From Bradyrhizobium murdochi (GTDB taxonomy: Bacteria > Pseudomonadota > Alphaproteobacteria > Rhizobiales > Xanthobacteraceae), in NCBI RefSeq assembly GCF_000472965.1, contig NZ_AXAU01000024.1, forward strand, positions 27,796-91,795: DNA of 64,000 nt, in the 5' to 3' direction. This document shows positions 26,607 through 36,256 of this stretch, in pieces. Numbering within the stretch: the stretch's first letter is position 1; each line of letters begins with the position of its first letter. The notes beneath the pieces were generated by a model. The model did no database searches. It was not told the origin of the DNA and saw only the letters and a list, made by a program, of their open reading frames with translations. The position numbers and the translations under genes were made by a program.

Positions 26607-26634
26607 AAAGCGGCGGACGAAAGTCCGCCGCTTT
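26607..26634. terminator. Rho-independent terminator, bidirectional
   Basis: AAAGCGGCGGAC and GTCCGCCGCTTT form a perfect 12-bp stem closed by a GAAA tetraloop, with a run of A residues before it and TTTCAATTT after it. It is 36 bases after the PQQ dehydrogenase stop and just beyond the stop of the opposing small gene, so it can end transcription from both sides. Confidence 0.9.
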
Positions 26635-26649
26635 CAATTTGGCTTGTTT

Positions 26650-26913
26650 TTATTTGCCCTTGGTCTCGACCTTCCGCTTTTCGTCTTCGTTCATTTGCTT
26701 GATCATCGGATCCCGGCTGCCTTCGCCGGTGGTCTGCGTTGTCGTGGGCGGCGGGCTCTCGCTTGGAACGGAGGTTTGCCCCGGCGGTGTCGTCGCCGGC
26801 CGCGTTGCGGTGGCGCTCGGCGGCGACGTCGTTTGAGCGGTCGCCGCCTGTGCATTCAACAGAAGCACGCTCGACAGTAGCGACACCGCGAGCGCCGTTG
26901 AGTTGGGTTTCAT
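26650..26913 (-). CDS. Small secreted Pro/Thr-rich protein
   Basis: An 87-residue protein with a clear signal peptide (1-26, ending AQAATA), a Thr/Pro/Ser-rich linker (about 27-65) and a short charged tail (MIKQMNEDEKRKVETKGK). GAGAGGAG precedes the ATG. A GGAAC-N16-CGTT sequence 29 bases upstream matches the alphaproteobacterial EcfG promoter, so it is probably a general-stress gene. The product is likely periplasmic; the function is unknown. Confidence 0.7.
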   Translation of the reverse strand: MKPNSTALAVSLLSSVLLLNAQAATAQTTSPPSATATRPATTPPGQTSVPSESPPPTTTQTTGEGSRDPMIKQMNEDEKRKVETKGK

Positions 26914-26941
26914 CGATCTGAACTCCTCTCAGATCAAGGAA

Positions 26942-26966
26942 AACGGCCCGTTCGGTCCAACGTTCC
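26942..26966 (-). promoter_or_regulatory. EcfG-type (general stress) promoter
   Basis: On the minus strand, GGAAC, 16 bases, then CGTTTT: a full match to the sigma-EcfG consensus (GGAAC-N16/17-CGTT). It is 29 bases before the ATG of the small secreted protein and overlaps the 3' end of the upstream oxidoreductase gene. Confidence 0.65.
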
Positions 26967-26968
26967 CT

Positions 26969-29284
26969 TTACGCCTCCAATTGCTTGCCGATCGGCAGTG
27001 CGCGGATGCGCTTGCCGGTCGCGGCGAAGATCGCGTTGATCAGCGCCGGCGCGACGGGCGGCACGCCCGGCTCGCCAACGCCGCTGGGCGGCGTGTCGGG
27101 GCCGGGAGGTACGATGTAGACGTTCGTCACGGCAGGGGATTCGTCGATCCGGAGCACCGGGAAATCGTCGAAATTGCCCTGTTGCACCTTGCCGTCCTTG
27201 AAAGTGATCTCGCCATGTTTGGCGAAGCTCAGGCCCATGATCACAGCGCCTTCCATCTGTGCCTGGATTCGTTCCGGATTGACGTAGGCTCCGCAATCGA
27301 TCGCGGTATCCACCCGGGGCACGGTGAGCTTGCCATTGTCGAAGGCTACCTCGACAATGGTCGCGATATAGCTGACGAAGCTGCGGTGCGCGGCAATGCC
27401 GAGCCCGTGGCCTTTGGGCACGGACCGTCCCCAGCCGCCCTTGTCCGCGACCAGTTCGACGACCTTGCGAAGACGTGCCGTGTCGATCGGATAGCTGTCA
27501 TAGGGTTCGCCGTAGTTCCAGAGGTCTTTTACCGAATCGAGCTTGACGATCCGGGGCGAGCCGATCAGCTCCAGCAGCATGGTCTTTTGATCGCGGTTGG
27601 TGGCATGGGCGAGTTCGCCCACCATCGACTGCACCGCAAAGGCGCGCGGGATATTCGACACCGAGCGGAACCAGCCGATCCGGGTACGCGCGGCCGCTTC
27701 CGGATTCTCGCACTGGACGTTGGCGATCTCGAAGGGCATGTCGACCAGCCCCATGCCGAGTTCGAACGGCGCCTGATGCACCGCACCGGCCGCAAATGTC
27801 GAGGCGATGCTCGGCGCGACGCTGCGATGCCGCCAGGCCGTCACCCTGCCGCTCTTGTCGAGGCCGGCCTCGATGCGTTCCACCGAGACGGTGTGCAGGA
27901 AGCCGTTGCGAACGTCGTCTTCCCGAGTCCATTGCACGTTGACGGGGGCCCCGAGCTCCTTTGAAAGCAGCGCCGCCTCGAGGGCGAAATCGCACTTCGA
28001 CTTGCGCCCGAAGCCGCCGCCGAGCAGCGTGACATTGACGGTGACGTTCTCCTGGGGAATGCCGAGCGTTTTGGCGACGTCTTCGCGCGTTCCGCCTGCG
28101 CTTTGCACCGGTGCCCAGATCTCCGCTCTGTCGCCCTTGACGTCCGCGACCGCGACCGGCGGTTCCATGCTGACATGGGCATGATGCGGCACGTAGTACT
28201 CACCGACGATCACCTTGTCGGCGCCCTTTAAGGCGGCCTCGACGTCGCCCTCCTTGCGTACCACCAGGCCGGGCTTGCGCGCTGCTCCCTCGAGCTGAGC
28301 CCGATAGGCAACGGATTCGTATTTGCTGTTCGGCCCGTCATCCCAGACGATCTTCAACGCGTTGCGTCCCTTGATGGCCGCGCCGGTGTTGCGCGCGATC
28401 ACTGCGACCCCGCCCAGCGGCTGGAATTTTGAAGGCCACGGCCAGCCCTTGACTTCCATGACCTTCTCGACGCCGGAAACCTTCATCGCTTCTGCGCCGT
28501 CAAACGACGCGACCTTGCCGCCGGTCACTGGCGGTCGGGCAATGACGGCGTACTTCATGCCGGGCAGGCGAACGTCGGCGCCGTAACGCGCGGTGCCCAC
28601 CGTGATGTCGCGAAGGTCGACGATGCCGATCTGGCCTTTGCCCAGATAGCGGAAATCCTTTGGGTCTTTCAGCTTCAGACCTTCGACACTCGGGACCGAC
28701 TGCTTGGCGGCATCGGCTGCCAGCTCGCCGAAGCCGATGCGGCGTCCGCTCGCACTGTGAATGACTTCGTGATTGACCGCCTTCACTTCGGTCGCCGGCA
28801 CACCCCAGCGTTTCGCCGCGGCCGTTTCGAGCATGGTGCGGGCCGAAGCGCCGATCTGACGCATCGGCATCAGGTAGTGACGTGTGCTGCGCGATCCGTC
28901 GGTATCCTGGTTGCCGAATTTGGCCTCGTCGCCAGGCGCCTGCTGGACGCGAACGCGCGACCAGTCGGCTTCCATCTCTTCGGCGACGATCATCGGCAGG
29001 CTGGTGCGGACACCCGTTCCCATCTCGGCGCGGTGCGCGACGATCGTCACCGTTCCGTCGGATGCGATAGAAACGAAGACGCGCGGGTCCACCACGGTAC
29101 CGTGCGGCATCTTGTCCGCGCCGGTCTGGTACGCGGCAAAGCCTGGGCGTGACATCACAGGCGCGGCGAGTACAAAGCCGCCGGCCAGCCCGAGGCCCTT
29201 CAGGATACTGCGACGTGAAACGTTGTCGACCTTGATATGGCGTTCAAAGCCACGGAGCCTTTTGGGATTGGTGAGGATATTCAT
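26969..29284 (-). CDS. iorB: Molybdopterin-binding subunit of an isoquinoline/aldehyde oxidoreductase
   Basis: A 771-residue molybdenum-binding large subunit of the xanthine oxidase superfamily. It has a twin-arginine signal (NVSRRSILKGLGLAGG), so the enzyme is periplasmic. Mo-pterin regions are seen in AEMGTGVRTSLPMIV, GGGFGRKSKCDF, and the C-terminal active-site Glu region GVGEPGVPP. The start at 29284 directly precedes the Tat signal; it lies 2 bases after the small-subunit stop. The two-subunit form lacking an FAD subunit is that of IorAB. It may oxidise the aldehyde formed by the neighbouring PQQ dehydrogenase; this is inference. Confidence 0.87.
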   Translation of the reverse strand: MNILTNPKRLRGFERHIKVDNVSRRSILKGLGLAGGFVLAAPVMSRPGFAAYQTGADKMPHGTVVDPRVFVSIASDGTVTIVAHRAEMGTGVRTSLPMIVAEEMEADWSRVRVQQAPGDEAKFGNQDTDGSRSTRHYLMPMRQIGASARTMLETAAAKRWGVPATEVKAVNHEVIHSASGRRIGFGELAADAAKQSVPSVEGLKLKDPKDFRYLGKGQIGIVDLRDITVGTARYGADVRLPGMKYAVIARPPVTGGKVASFDGAEAMKVSGVEKVMEVKGWPWPSKFQPLGGVAVIARNTGAAIKGRNALKIVWDDGPNSKYESVAYRAQLEGAARKPGLVVRKEGDVEAALKGADKVIVGEYYVPHHAHVSMEPPVAVADVKGDRAEIWAPVQSAGGTREDVAKTLGIPQENVTVNVTLLGGGFGRKSKCDFALEAALLSKELGAPVNVQWTREDDVRNGFLHTVSVERIEAGLDKSGRVTAWRHRSVAPSIASTFAAGAVHQAPFELGMGLVDMPFEIANVQCENPEAAARTRIGWFRSVSNIPRAFAVQSMVGELAHATNRDQKTMLLELIGSPRIVKLDSVKDLWNYGEPYDSYPIDTARLRKVVELVADKGGWGRSVPKGHGLGIAAHRSFVSYIATIVEVAFDNGKLTVPRVDTAIDCGAYVNPERIQAQMEGAVIMGLSFAKHGEITFKDGKVQQGNFDDFPVLRIDESPAVTNVYIVPPGPDTPPSGVGEPGVPPVAPALINAIFAATGKRIRALPIGKQLEA

Positions 29285-29286
29285 GG

Positions 29287-29739
29287 TCACACCCCCGTCG
29301 ATGCGAGATGGACGGCGTTTTCGATGCGCTGGTAAGTGCCGCAACGGCAGATATTGCCCGCCATCGCTTCGCGTATCTGATCGTGCGTGGGTTTCGGATT
29401 TTCCATCAGCAGTGCGGCCGCCTGCATGATCTGGCCGGTCTGGCAAAAGCCGCATTGCGGGACATTAAGCTGACGCCAGGCCTTCTGGACCGCGTGATCC
29501 CCGGTCGGATGAAGGCCTTCGATGGTGGTGACTTCCCGGCCGACCACGTCGGACACCGAGGTAATACAGGCGCGGACGGCCTGCTTGTCGACGATCACGG
29601 TGCATGCACCGCACAAGGCCTGACCGCAGCCATATTTCGTGCCCGTCAAGCCGGCCTCATCGCGGAGAAACCAGAGTAATGGAAGATCTGGGTCGCCGTC
29701 CCAGCTATGCTCTTGGCTATTGATCTTCACCTTGATCAT
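29287..29739 (-). CDS. iorA: [2Fe-2S] subunit of an isoquinoline/aldehyde oxidoreductase
   Basis: A 150-residue iron-sulfur subunit. The plant-type ferredoxin cluster ligands are in YGCGQALCGACTV plus a downstream Cys; the second cluster is held by CGFCQTGQIM and ICRCGTY. Length is standard for the family (about 150-160). It has no export signal and would be carried through Tat together with the large subunit encoded 2 bases downstream. Confidence 0.9.
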   Translation of the reverse strand: MIKVKINSQEHSWDGDPDLPLLWFLRDEAGLTGTKYGCGQALCGACTVIVDKQAVRACITSVSDVVGREVTTIEGLHPTGDHAVQKAWRQLNVPQCGFCQTGQIMQAAALLMENPKPTHDQIREAMAGNICRCGTYQRIENAVHLASTGV

Positions 29740-30159
29740 GATCGTTCCTCGCTCTTCATAAGCTGCTGATGTTTGTTCGACGTGAGCGAGAACATACTTC
29801 CCAACCGCTCAACGCCGTTGCTTTACGAGTTTGATCGCGTGGCCGGAGAGCCGGCCTTGCTTGGCAACCGCTGGCTGAATTGTACGATTTGCTTTGAATT
29901 TTGGTGGGCCATCCTCCTGCCTAAACATTCGTCGTGTTTACAGGACAGCGCGGCGAGACGGGCGCCCTGAGGACGCTATCAGAAAGCACGCCGGATCGAA
30001 TTCACAACGTGTTGTCTTTGCATTCTATTTGGACGAAAGCTGGGCTGCCTCTGACGGACCTGCCAATTTTTCCTGCCGGCCGTCATGCAGAACCCGCCTT
30101 GCAAGGGTTCGCGGACAGACCGGTGCGATCAGCACCGCGTCGCCGGCTGGCCTGACCCG
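29740..30159. other. Gene-free spacer upstream of the oxidoreductase operon
   Basis: 420 AT-richer bases with no coding region that I can support; overlapping short open frames lack ribosome sites. The promoter of the iorAB operon should be here. Confidence 0.6.
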
Positions 30160-31248
30160 TTACGTTGCGAGTTGCGCCAACCCTTTCCAGTCGAATGCGA
30201 TTCCATGGCCGGGCCGCGTCGGCACCAATGCCATGCCTTCCTGGAGGACAAGCGGGTGCTCGATGTAACTATCGAGCCCAAATCCGTGCGCTTCGAGATA
30301 GGAGCGGTTCGGGCATGCGGCGAGCAAATGCACGGTAACGTCATGTGCGCCGTGGCTGGTCACCGGTAGATTGAACGCTTCCGCCAGCCGGGCGATCTTC
30401 ATGAAAGCCGTAACCCCACCGCAATTGGTGACGTCGGGCTCCGGATAGGACACCGCGCCGGCCGCGATATAGTTCTTGAACTCCCAGAGCGTGCGCAGGT
30501 TTTCGCCGGCCGCGATCGGGACGCCGCCGGCAGCCATGATTCGGGCGTGACCGGCAATATCGTCGGGAATGATCGGCTCTTCGAGCCAGGTAAGATCGTA
30601 TGCTTGCAGCGCACGTGCCGCGCGGATGGCTTCCTCGACTGTCCATTTCATGTTGGCATCCGCCATCAGGGGAAAGCCGTTGCCAAGATGTTGGCGCATC
30701 GCCTGCACGCGTGCGACGTCGGATGCGAGATCGGGGCGGCCCACCTTCATCTTGATGGCGCGAAAGCCCCTGGCGAGATTGTCGTCGGTTTGCTTCAAAA
30801 GCTGCTCGATCGACAAATCGAGGTCGATGCCGCCGGCGTAGCAGGGCACGCGGGCGTCGAAGCCGCCTAACATGCGAAACAGCGGCAGGTTGGCGCGTCG
30901 CGACTTCAGGTCCCACAGGGCGATATCGAGCGCCGAGAGCGCAAGCACCGGCGGTCCGCCGCGCCCGCCGTAGTGCAAGCTCCACCAGACGTGATGCCAG
31001 ATGGCTTCGGTGTCATCGGCCTCGCGGCCCTCGATCAGTTCGGGGATCTCCCGCCGGAGGATGTCGGCAATCGCGCCGCCATTGCGGCCGACGGTGTATG
31101 TATAGCCGACACCTTCGGCCCCGTCGGAATCGCGGACACGGCATGTCACCAGTTCGAAGGCTTTGAGTTCGCCGTGCGTGCTGTCGGAGAGGGTAACGGG
31201 CAGGGGGATCCGGTAGAGTCCGGCCTCGGTTGTCTTGATACGCGCCAT
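30160..31248 (-). CDS. Mandelate racemase/muconate lactonizing enzyme family protein
   Basis: A 362-residue enolase-superfamily enzyme with an N-terminal capping domain and a C-terminal barrel. KMK in AIKMKVGR is the catalytic KxK; Mg ligands are Asp in MADANMKW, Glu in WLEEPI and Glu in AAGEN; the Asp-His dyad is likely PEPD and SHGAHD. This set is that of the mandelate racemase subgroup, which includes sugar acid dehydratases and racemases. ATG 31248 is preferred to an in-frame GTG nine bases upstream. The substrate is unknown. Confidence 0.85.
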   Translation of the reverse strand: MARIKTTEAGLYRIPLPVTLSDSTHGELKAFELVTCRVRDSDGAEGVGYTYTVGRNGGAIADILRREIPELIEGREADDTEAIWHHVWWSLHYGGRGGPPVLALSALDIALWDLKSRRANLPLFRMLGGFDARVPCYAGGIDLDLSIEQLLKQTDDNLARGFRAIKMKVGRPDLASDVARVQAMRQHLGNGFPLMADANMKWTVEEAIRAARALQAYDLTWLEEPIIPDDIAGHARIMAAGGVPIAAGENLRTLWEFKNYIAAGAVSYPEPDVTNCGGVTAFMKIARLAEAFNLPVTSHGAHDVTVHLLAACPNRSYLEAHGFGLDSYIEHPLVLQEGMALVPTRPGHGIAFDWKGLAQLAT

Positions 31249-31346
31249 TTTTTCCACCCGGTCTTTTCATTGCACGCTAAATCGATCTTGTCGGCAGAGC
31301 AATTGCTTGCTCCGGCCCTCAGACGGGAACCACCCCCGACGTGCGG

Positions 31347-32630
31347 CTAAGTCGCGTTCAAGGCCTGCGCGATATCAGCGATCAGATCGGATGGGTGCTC
31401 GATGCCGATCGACAGCCGGATCGTGCAATCGAGAACGCCTATTTTTTGACGGATGTCGGCCGGAACGCCGGAGTGGGTCATGCTTGCGGGCAGGCTGGCA
31501 AGTGATTCAGTGCCGCCAAGGCTCACGGCCAGCTTGAAGATCTGCAGCGCGTTCAGGAATTTGAATGCGGCAGCTTGGCCCCCGACAATATCGAAGGAGA
31601 ATGTAGAGCCCGCACCGCTGCATTGCCTCGCAAACAGGCGGCCGGCGGGGGATGCCTCATCGTGGTGACCGAGGTAATGGACCTTTGCCACTTTTGGATG
31701 GTCGCGCAGGTAGTCTGCGACGAGGCGCGCGTTTGCGTCAGCCTTCTCCATGCGGATGCCCAGTGTTTCGAGCGACCGGCTGATCATCCAGCAGGAATGA
31801 GGGTCCAGTTGGGTGCCAATCGCGCCGCGTAACGCTTTGACGTCTTTCATGAGCGCCTTTGAACCGAGCGCAGCGCCTGCGATCAAGTCGGAATGACCGC
31901 CGATATATTTGGTCAGCGAGTACAGCGAAAGATCGGCACCGTGTTCGATCGGTCTCTGAAACACCGGTCCGAGCAACGTATTATCGCATGCAATGATCGG
32001 CGTACTTCCTTGGGTTTGGCCGATCATCTCGGCGATCCGGCGGACCATCGCTATGTCGACCAGGCCATTGGTGGGATTGGCCGGTGTCTCAATGAAGATC
32101 ATCGCAAGCCGGCCTTTGCGCATGGCGTCACCTGCTGCCGCTCTGACCGCCGCTTCGTCAATGCCGTCGGAGAAGCCGACCGCGCCGATGGAGAGGTTCG
32201 CAAGCGTCTTCGCAAACAGGGTCTCCGTCCCGCCATATAGCGGCTGAGAGTGCAAGATGACGTCGCCAGGACGGACAAAGGCCAGGATTGTGGTCGAAAT
32301 CGCGGCCATGCCCGAAGAGAACAGCGCGCAATTCTCGGCGCGCTCGTACACCGACAGCCTGTCCTCGACGATCTCGCTGTTAGGGTGATTGAACCGCGAG
32401 TAAACCAGACCAGCGCCCATCCCCTCAGGCGGCTCGCGCCGGCCCGCAACGTAGTCGAAGAAGTCCTGTCCGTCTTCGGCAGTCCTGAAGACGAAGGTCG
32501 AGGTCAGGAAGACCGGTGGTTTGACGGCTCCTTCCGACAGTTGCGGATCGTAGCCGTAGTTCAGCATCAGCGTTTCCGGATGCAGCATGTGGTTGCCGAT
32601 GTGGGTTTTCGACGGAAACGGTTTCACCAT
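31347..32630 (-). CDS. Cystathionine gamma-synthase/gamma-lyase family PLP enzyme
   Basis: A 427-residue Cys/Met metabolism PLP enzyme. The PLP Lys is in LYSLTKYIGGHSD; FSSGMAAIST and the YGGTETLF loop bind the cofactor phosphate; SLGGTESLASLPASMTH is the C-terminal family signature. Substrate-side residues do not clearly separate gamma-synthase from methionine gamma-lyase. GGGAGA before ATG 32630 supports the start. It is on the same strand as, and about 100 bases upstream of, the enolase-superfamily gene. Confidence 0.85.
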   Translation of the reverse strand: MVKPFPSKTHIGNHMLHPETLMLNYGYDPQLSEGAVKPPVFLTSTFVFRTAEDGQDFFDYVAGRREPPEGMGAGLVYSRFNHPNSEIVEDRLSVYERAENCALFSSGMAAISTTILAFVRPGDVILHSQPLYGGTETLFAKTLANLSIGAVGFSDGIDEAAVRAAAGDAMRKGRLAMIFIETPANPTNGLVDIAMVRRIAEMIGQTQGSTPIIACDNTLLGPVFQRPIEHGADLSLYSLTKYIGGHSDLIAGAALGSKALMKDVKALRGAIGTQLDPHSCWMISRSLETLGIRMEKADANARLVADYLRDHPKVAKVHYLGHHDEASPAGRLFARQCSGAGSTFSFDIVGGQAAAFKFLNALQIFKLAVSLGGTESLASLPASMTHSGVPADIRQKIGVLDCTIRLSIGIEHPSDLIADIAQALNAT

Positions 32631-32818
32631 GGGCTGTCTCCCTGTCGGGGATGCGGAACGTCGCACTGCGTTGGAAGTGCGCAATCGCGAGGGCGATCAG
32701 GAGTGATGGATGCGATCGCATCCAGCGGCTCCAGTTGACGTTGTTAGGTAGGGATCAGCGTAGCAAAATTCGGGACTGATTTCACCGCATCCGGGGCGGA
32801 TTTCGCAGTACTCGATTG

Positions 32819-33604
32819 TCAGGCATGAACCGCAACCTTCAACGCTTCGGCGCGGATCTCTTCGACAAGCCGTTCCTTCAGGCTGACGAATTCGGGCGTG
32901 GTCTTGATCTTGTAGGATCGCGGGTGGGGTAGATCGACCGCGATCTCGGCCTTGATGCGGCCCGGACGGGCGCTCATGACGATGACGCGGCTGCCGAGAA
33001 AGATCGCTTCCTCGATGTCATGGGTGACGAACAGCACAGTTTTCTGCTCGCGCTCCCAGATGCCGAGCAGCATTTCCTGCATCAGCACGCGGGTTTGATT
33101 GTCCAGCGCGCCGAACGGCTCGTCGAGCAACAGGATTTTTGGATCATTGGCAAGGGCGCGGGCGATCGCCGTGCGCTGCTGCATGCCGCCGGAGAGTTGC
33201 TTCGGCCAATGATTCTCAAAGCCCGATAGGCCGACCCGTTGGATGAAGCCGTCGGCGATCTTGCCGCGATCCGCTTCGGATATCCCGCGCTCGCGCAGGC
33301 CAAACGCGATGTTTTCGCGCACGGTCAGCCATGGAAACAGCGTGTATGACTGAAACACCATGCCGCGATCGGCGCCAGGGCCAGCCACCTCTTGCCCATC
33401 AAGAATGACACGGCCGCTGGTCGGCCGGTCAAGCCCGGCGACGATGCGCAGCAACGTCGATTTTCCGCAGCCCGACGGGCCGAGGATGGTGACGAAGTCA
33501 TTGTTGCCGACGTTGAGGTCGATCGGCTCCAGCGCGCGCGTCGGCGCATGCCCCTGGCGCGCGGGGAAAGTACGGGCAACCTGATCGATTTTCAGCTCGG
33601 TCAT
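32819..33604 (-). CDS. ABC transporter ATP-binding protein, NitT/TauT type
   Basis: A 261-residue ABC ATPase. Walker A GPSGCGKST, Q-loop MVFQSYTLFPW, signature LSGGMQQR, Walker B ILLLDEPFGALD and switch His in VTHDIEEAI. It belongs to the nitrate/sulfonate/taurine group (SsuB/TauB). The start at 33604 overlaps the permease stop (ATGA). It is the last gene of the operon that begins with hutF. Confidence 0.9.
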   Translation of the reverse strand: MTELKIDQVARTFPARQGHAPTRALEPIDLNVGNNDFVTILGPSGCGKSTLLRIVAGLDRPTSGRVILDGQEVAGPGADRGMVFQSYTLFPWLTVRENIAFGLRERGISEADRGKIADGFIQRVGLSGFENHWPKQLSGGMQQRTAIARALANDPKILLLDEPFGALDNQTRVLMQEMLLGIWEREQKTVLFVTHDIEEAIFLGSRVIVMSARPGRIKAEIAVDLPHPRSYKIKTTPEFVSLKERLVEEIRAEALKVAVHA

Positions 33605-34383
33605 GCCAGTTTCCACGGAAACAGCCAGGCGTTGAAGGCCTTGAACAGGAAGTCCGACACCAGCCCGATCAGGCCGATGACGATGATGCCGAAGATAATC
33701 TGGCCGGTGTTGAGCAGGGCCTGGCTGTCGGTGATCATGTGACCGATGCCCGACGATGAGCCGATCAACTCGGCGACGATGACGTAGGTCCACGCCCAGC
33801 CGAGTACGAGCCGAAGGATCTCCGCGACCTCGGGCGCAGAGGAGGGCAGCAGCACACGGTTGATGATGCCGCGGTCACTGGCGCCGAGCGTGTAGGCGGC
33901 TTCAACGAGGTCGCGCCTGGTATTTCCGACTGTCACGGTGACCATCAGGATGATCTGGAAGACCGAACCGATGAAAATGACCAGGAGCTTCTGCAGTTCG
34001 CCGATGCCCGCCCACAGGATCAACAGCGGGATAAAGGCCGAGGCGGGCAGGTAACGTGCGAACGAGACGAACGGCTCCAGGAAAGCTTCGATCGGCTTGT
34101 AGGCCCCCATCAGAACGCCGAGCGGCACGGCGATGATGGCCGCCAGCACAAAGCCGCCGACGACGCGCCAGATCGTCATGCCGATGTCGAACAGGAAGCC
34201 GTGCTTTGTCAGCAGCTCCCAACCTTCCTGGAGCATCGTCAGCGGGTTGGCGAGAAACGTCTTGGAGACGTAGCCGCCGAAGGTCGCCCAAGCCCACACG
34301 GCAACGAAAAGCACGAAGAACGCCAGGCCATAGGCCGCGCGCTGCCTCGATGTCACGGGATCCAGGGGACGTATCACAGGCAT
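33601..34383 (-). CDS. ABC transporter permease, NitT/TauT type
   Basis: A 260-residue permease with about six membrane helices and the EAA loop region EAAYTLGASDRGIINRVLLPSS-type (EAAYTLGASD visible). It pairs with the overlapping ATPase gene and the binding protein gene 74 bases upstream. Confidence 0.88.
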   Translation of the reverse strand: MPVIRPLDPVTSRQRAAYGLAFFVLFVAVWAWATFGGYVSKTFLANPLTMLQEGWELLTKHGFLFDIGMTIWRVVGGFVLAAIIAVPLGVLMGAYKPIEAFLEPFVSFARYLPASAFIPLLILWAGIGELQKLLVIFIGSVFQIILMVTVTVGNTRRDLVEAAYTLGASDRGIINRVLLPSSAPEVAEILRLVLGWAWTYVIVAELIGSSSGIGHMITDSQALLNTGQIIFGIIVIGLIGLVSDFLFKAFNAWLFPWKLA

Positions 34384-34457
34384 ATCCTAAAAGCTGTGCG
34401 GTGATCGCCGTCGTCCCGCTCTCACGACCGAAAGCGGGACTGGCGCGGCGCACAAAA

Positions 34458-35402
34458 CTACTTGATAAAACTCGCGTCGTAGAGGTCGTCGATATTCGGA
34501 ACCGATTTGATGACGCCGATCTCGAGCAACAGGTCTGCAGCTTCCTTGTTGAAGGTCAGGAATTCGCCCGCGAAGAATTTCTGGTTCGCGGCTTTGTCCT
34601 GCCAGCGCAGGAATTTGGCCGAGTTGCCGAATTGCTCGCCGGACTGCTTTACGTCGGCCCCCATGATCTCGTACGACTTGGCCTGATCCTTTTCGATCAG
34701 GGCGATCGCCTCGAAATAGCTGTCGGCCAGCGCCTTGGCGGCCTTCGGGTTTTCAGTCAGGAACTTCGGCGTGCAGCCGAACGTGTCCATCACCATCGGA
34801 TAGTCGAGCGTGGTGGCGATGATCTTGCCCTTGTCGGGTGCTGCGCGCACCGTCGAGAGGTAAGGCTCATAGGTCATGGCCGCATCGTTCTGGCCCGAGA
34901 CGAATGCCTGCGCTGCCGCCGCCGGCTCCAGATTCACGATCGTGACATCCTTGACCGAAAGCCCGTTCTTCTTGAGCATCCAGGCCAGCGCAAAGTAGGG
35001 CGAGGTGCCGGGCGCCGACGCGGCAACCGTCTTACCTTTCAGATCCTTGATCGAGGCGATATTGTTTCGCACGGCCATGCCGTCGGCGCCGTAGCTCTTG
35101 TCGAGCTGGAAGATCTGCTTGGTGGCGACGCCATTGGCATTCCAGGATATCCACGTCTCGACAGTGGTCGCCGCACATTGGATGTCGCCCGACGCGATGG
35201 CCAGATGGCGGTCTTTCTGCGGGATCTTCTTGATCGTCACATCGAGGCCGTTCTTCTTGAAGATGCCCGCCTGATTTGCGAGCGTGAGCGGGGCGAAACC
35301 GGTCCATCCGGAAATGCCGATGCCGACCTTGACGTCCTGGGCGGCGGCCGGCGCGGCCGCCAGGAGAGCGGCGGTTGCCGCGAAAATTCCAAAACTACGC
35401 AT
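34458..35402 (-). CDS. ABC transporter substrate-binding protein, NitT/TauT type
   Basis: A 314-residue periplasmic receptor. Signal peptide 1-21 (ending APAAAQ), then DVKVGIGISGWTGFAPLTLA, a SsuA/NMT1-type start. AGAGGG precedes the ATG. It follows hutC by about 100 bases on the same strand with no obvious promoter between, so the transporter is probably induced with the hut genes. Histidine, urocanate or a related imidazole compound is the likely ligand by context; this is inference, since known HutXWV systems use a different receptor type. Confidence 0.82.
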   Translation of the reverse strand: MRSFGIFAATAALLAAAPAAAQDVKVGIGISGWTGFAPLTLANQAGIFKKNGLDVTIKKIPQKDRHLAIASGDIQCAATTVETWISWNANGVATKQIFQLDKSYGADGMAVRNNIASIKDLKGKTVAASAPGTSPYFALAWMLKKNGLSVKDVTIVNLEPAAAAQAFVSGQNDAAMTYEPYLSTVRAAPDKGKIIATTLDYPMVMDTFGCTPKFLTENPKAAKALADSYFEAIALIEKDQAKSYEIMGADVKQSGEQFGNSAKFLRWQDKAANQKFFAGEFLTFNKEAADLLLEIGVIKSVPNIDDLYDASFIK

Positions 35403-35503
35403 GGCTGTATCCCTCTTGCTGGTTCATCGACTGGTCTTCAGACTGGTTGCGGCGAAGCTGTTACCAAAACTGCTGCATAGCTTGTGCCAGATATCGCGCA
35501 TTG

Positions 35504-36256
35504 CTATCCCTCCAAGCCGCCTTTGAAGCGAGCAATCAGTTTATGGGACTCGCCCGGATAGAGCAGGCGCACGGCCGTGAGCGGCCGGGCGCTGCGCCAG
35601 GTGTGCCGGTCGATCACGAGGCAGGGGGCGCCGATCGCGATATCCAGCGCCGCCGCAGCCTGTTCGTCAGCCACGATGGCACTGATCGAATGCTCGGCTT
35701 CCGTCCATGGCACATGGTGTAGCAGCCACGAGCCGGGCGGCTCGGCCGCAAAATCTGCCGCAGCCGCTTCGGGCACGGCGTCGAGATCGATCAGCCTGTC
35801 CTCGATAGCGAATGGCACGCCGTCGGCGCTGTGACGGCATGCAATCGCGATTACCTTTCCGGTCTTCCCTGCGCCAAGGCGGGCGCGGTCGGCGGCATTT
35901 GCGGTGCGCCGCGAGCACTGGATCAACTCATAGCCGTAACTGCGGCCGAGTGCGTTTATCTCTGCTCGGATATCGGCGATCTTGAGCACCGCCGACAGAA
36001 ATGTGGGACGGCGGACAAAGCTGCCGGCCTTGCGCCGCCGCTCGATGAGATCGGCCTGCGCAAGTTCCGACAGCGCCTTGCTCACTGTCATGCGCGAGCA
36101 GCCATAGCGCAACATCAGCTCGTGCTCGAACGGGATGCGGTGACCGGGCGGCCATTCACCGGTCAGGATGCGGCGCTCGATGTCGATCCGGATCTGCTTG
36201 TACAGCGTCGGCTTGTCGGCCGGCTGGAGTTTGCCGCGATCGGTGGCGAGGCTCAT
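35504..36256 (-). CDS. hutC: Histidine utilisation repressor HutC
   Basis: A 250-residue GntR-family repressor. N-terminal winged helix (about 15-80: PFEHELMLRYGCSRMTVSKAL) and C-terminal UTRA ligand domain (about 100-240). It overlaps the end of hutF by 4 bases. Family knowledge: HutC responds to urocanate and represses hut operons. A GTnTAnAC-type site lies in the divergent hutF/hutI promoter region. Confidence 0.92.
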   Translation of the reverse strand: MSLATDRGKLQPADKPTLYKQIRIDIERRILTGEWPPGHRIPFEHELMLRYGCSRMTVSKALSELAQADLIERRRKAGSFVRRPTFLSAVLKIADIRAEINALGRSYGYELIQCSRRTANAADRARLGAGKTGKVIAIACRHSADGVPFAIEDRLIDLDAVPEAAAADFAAEPPGSWLLHHVPWTEAEHSISAIVADEQAAAALDIAIGAPCLVIDRHTWRSARPLTAVRLLYPGESHKLIARFKGGLEG

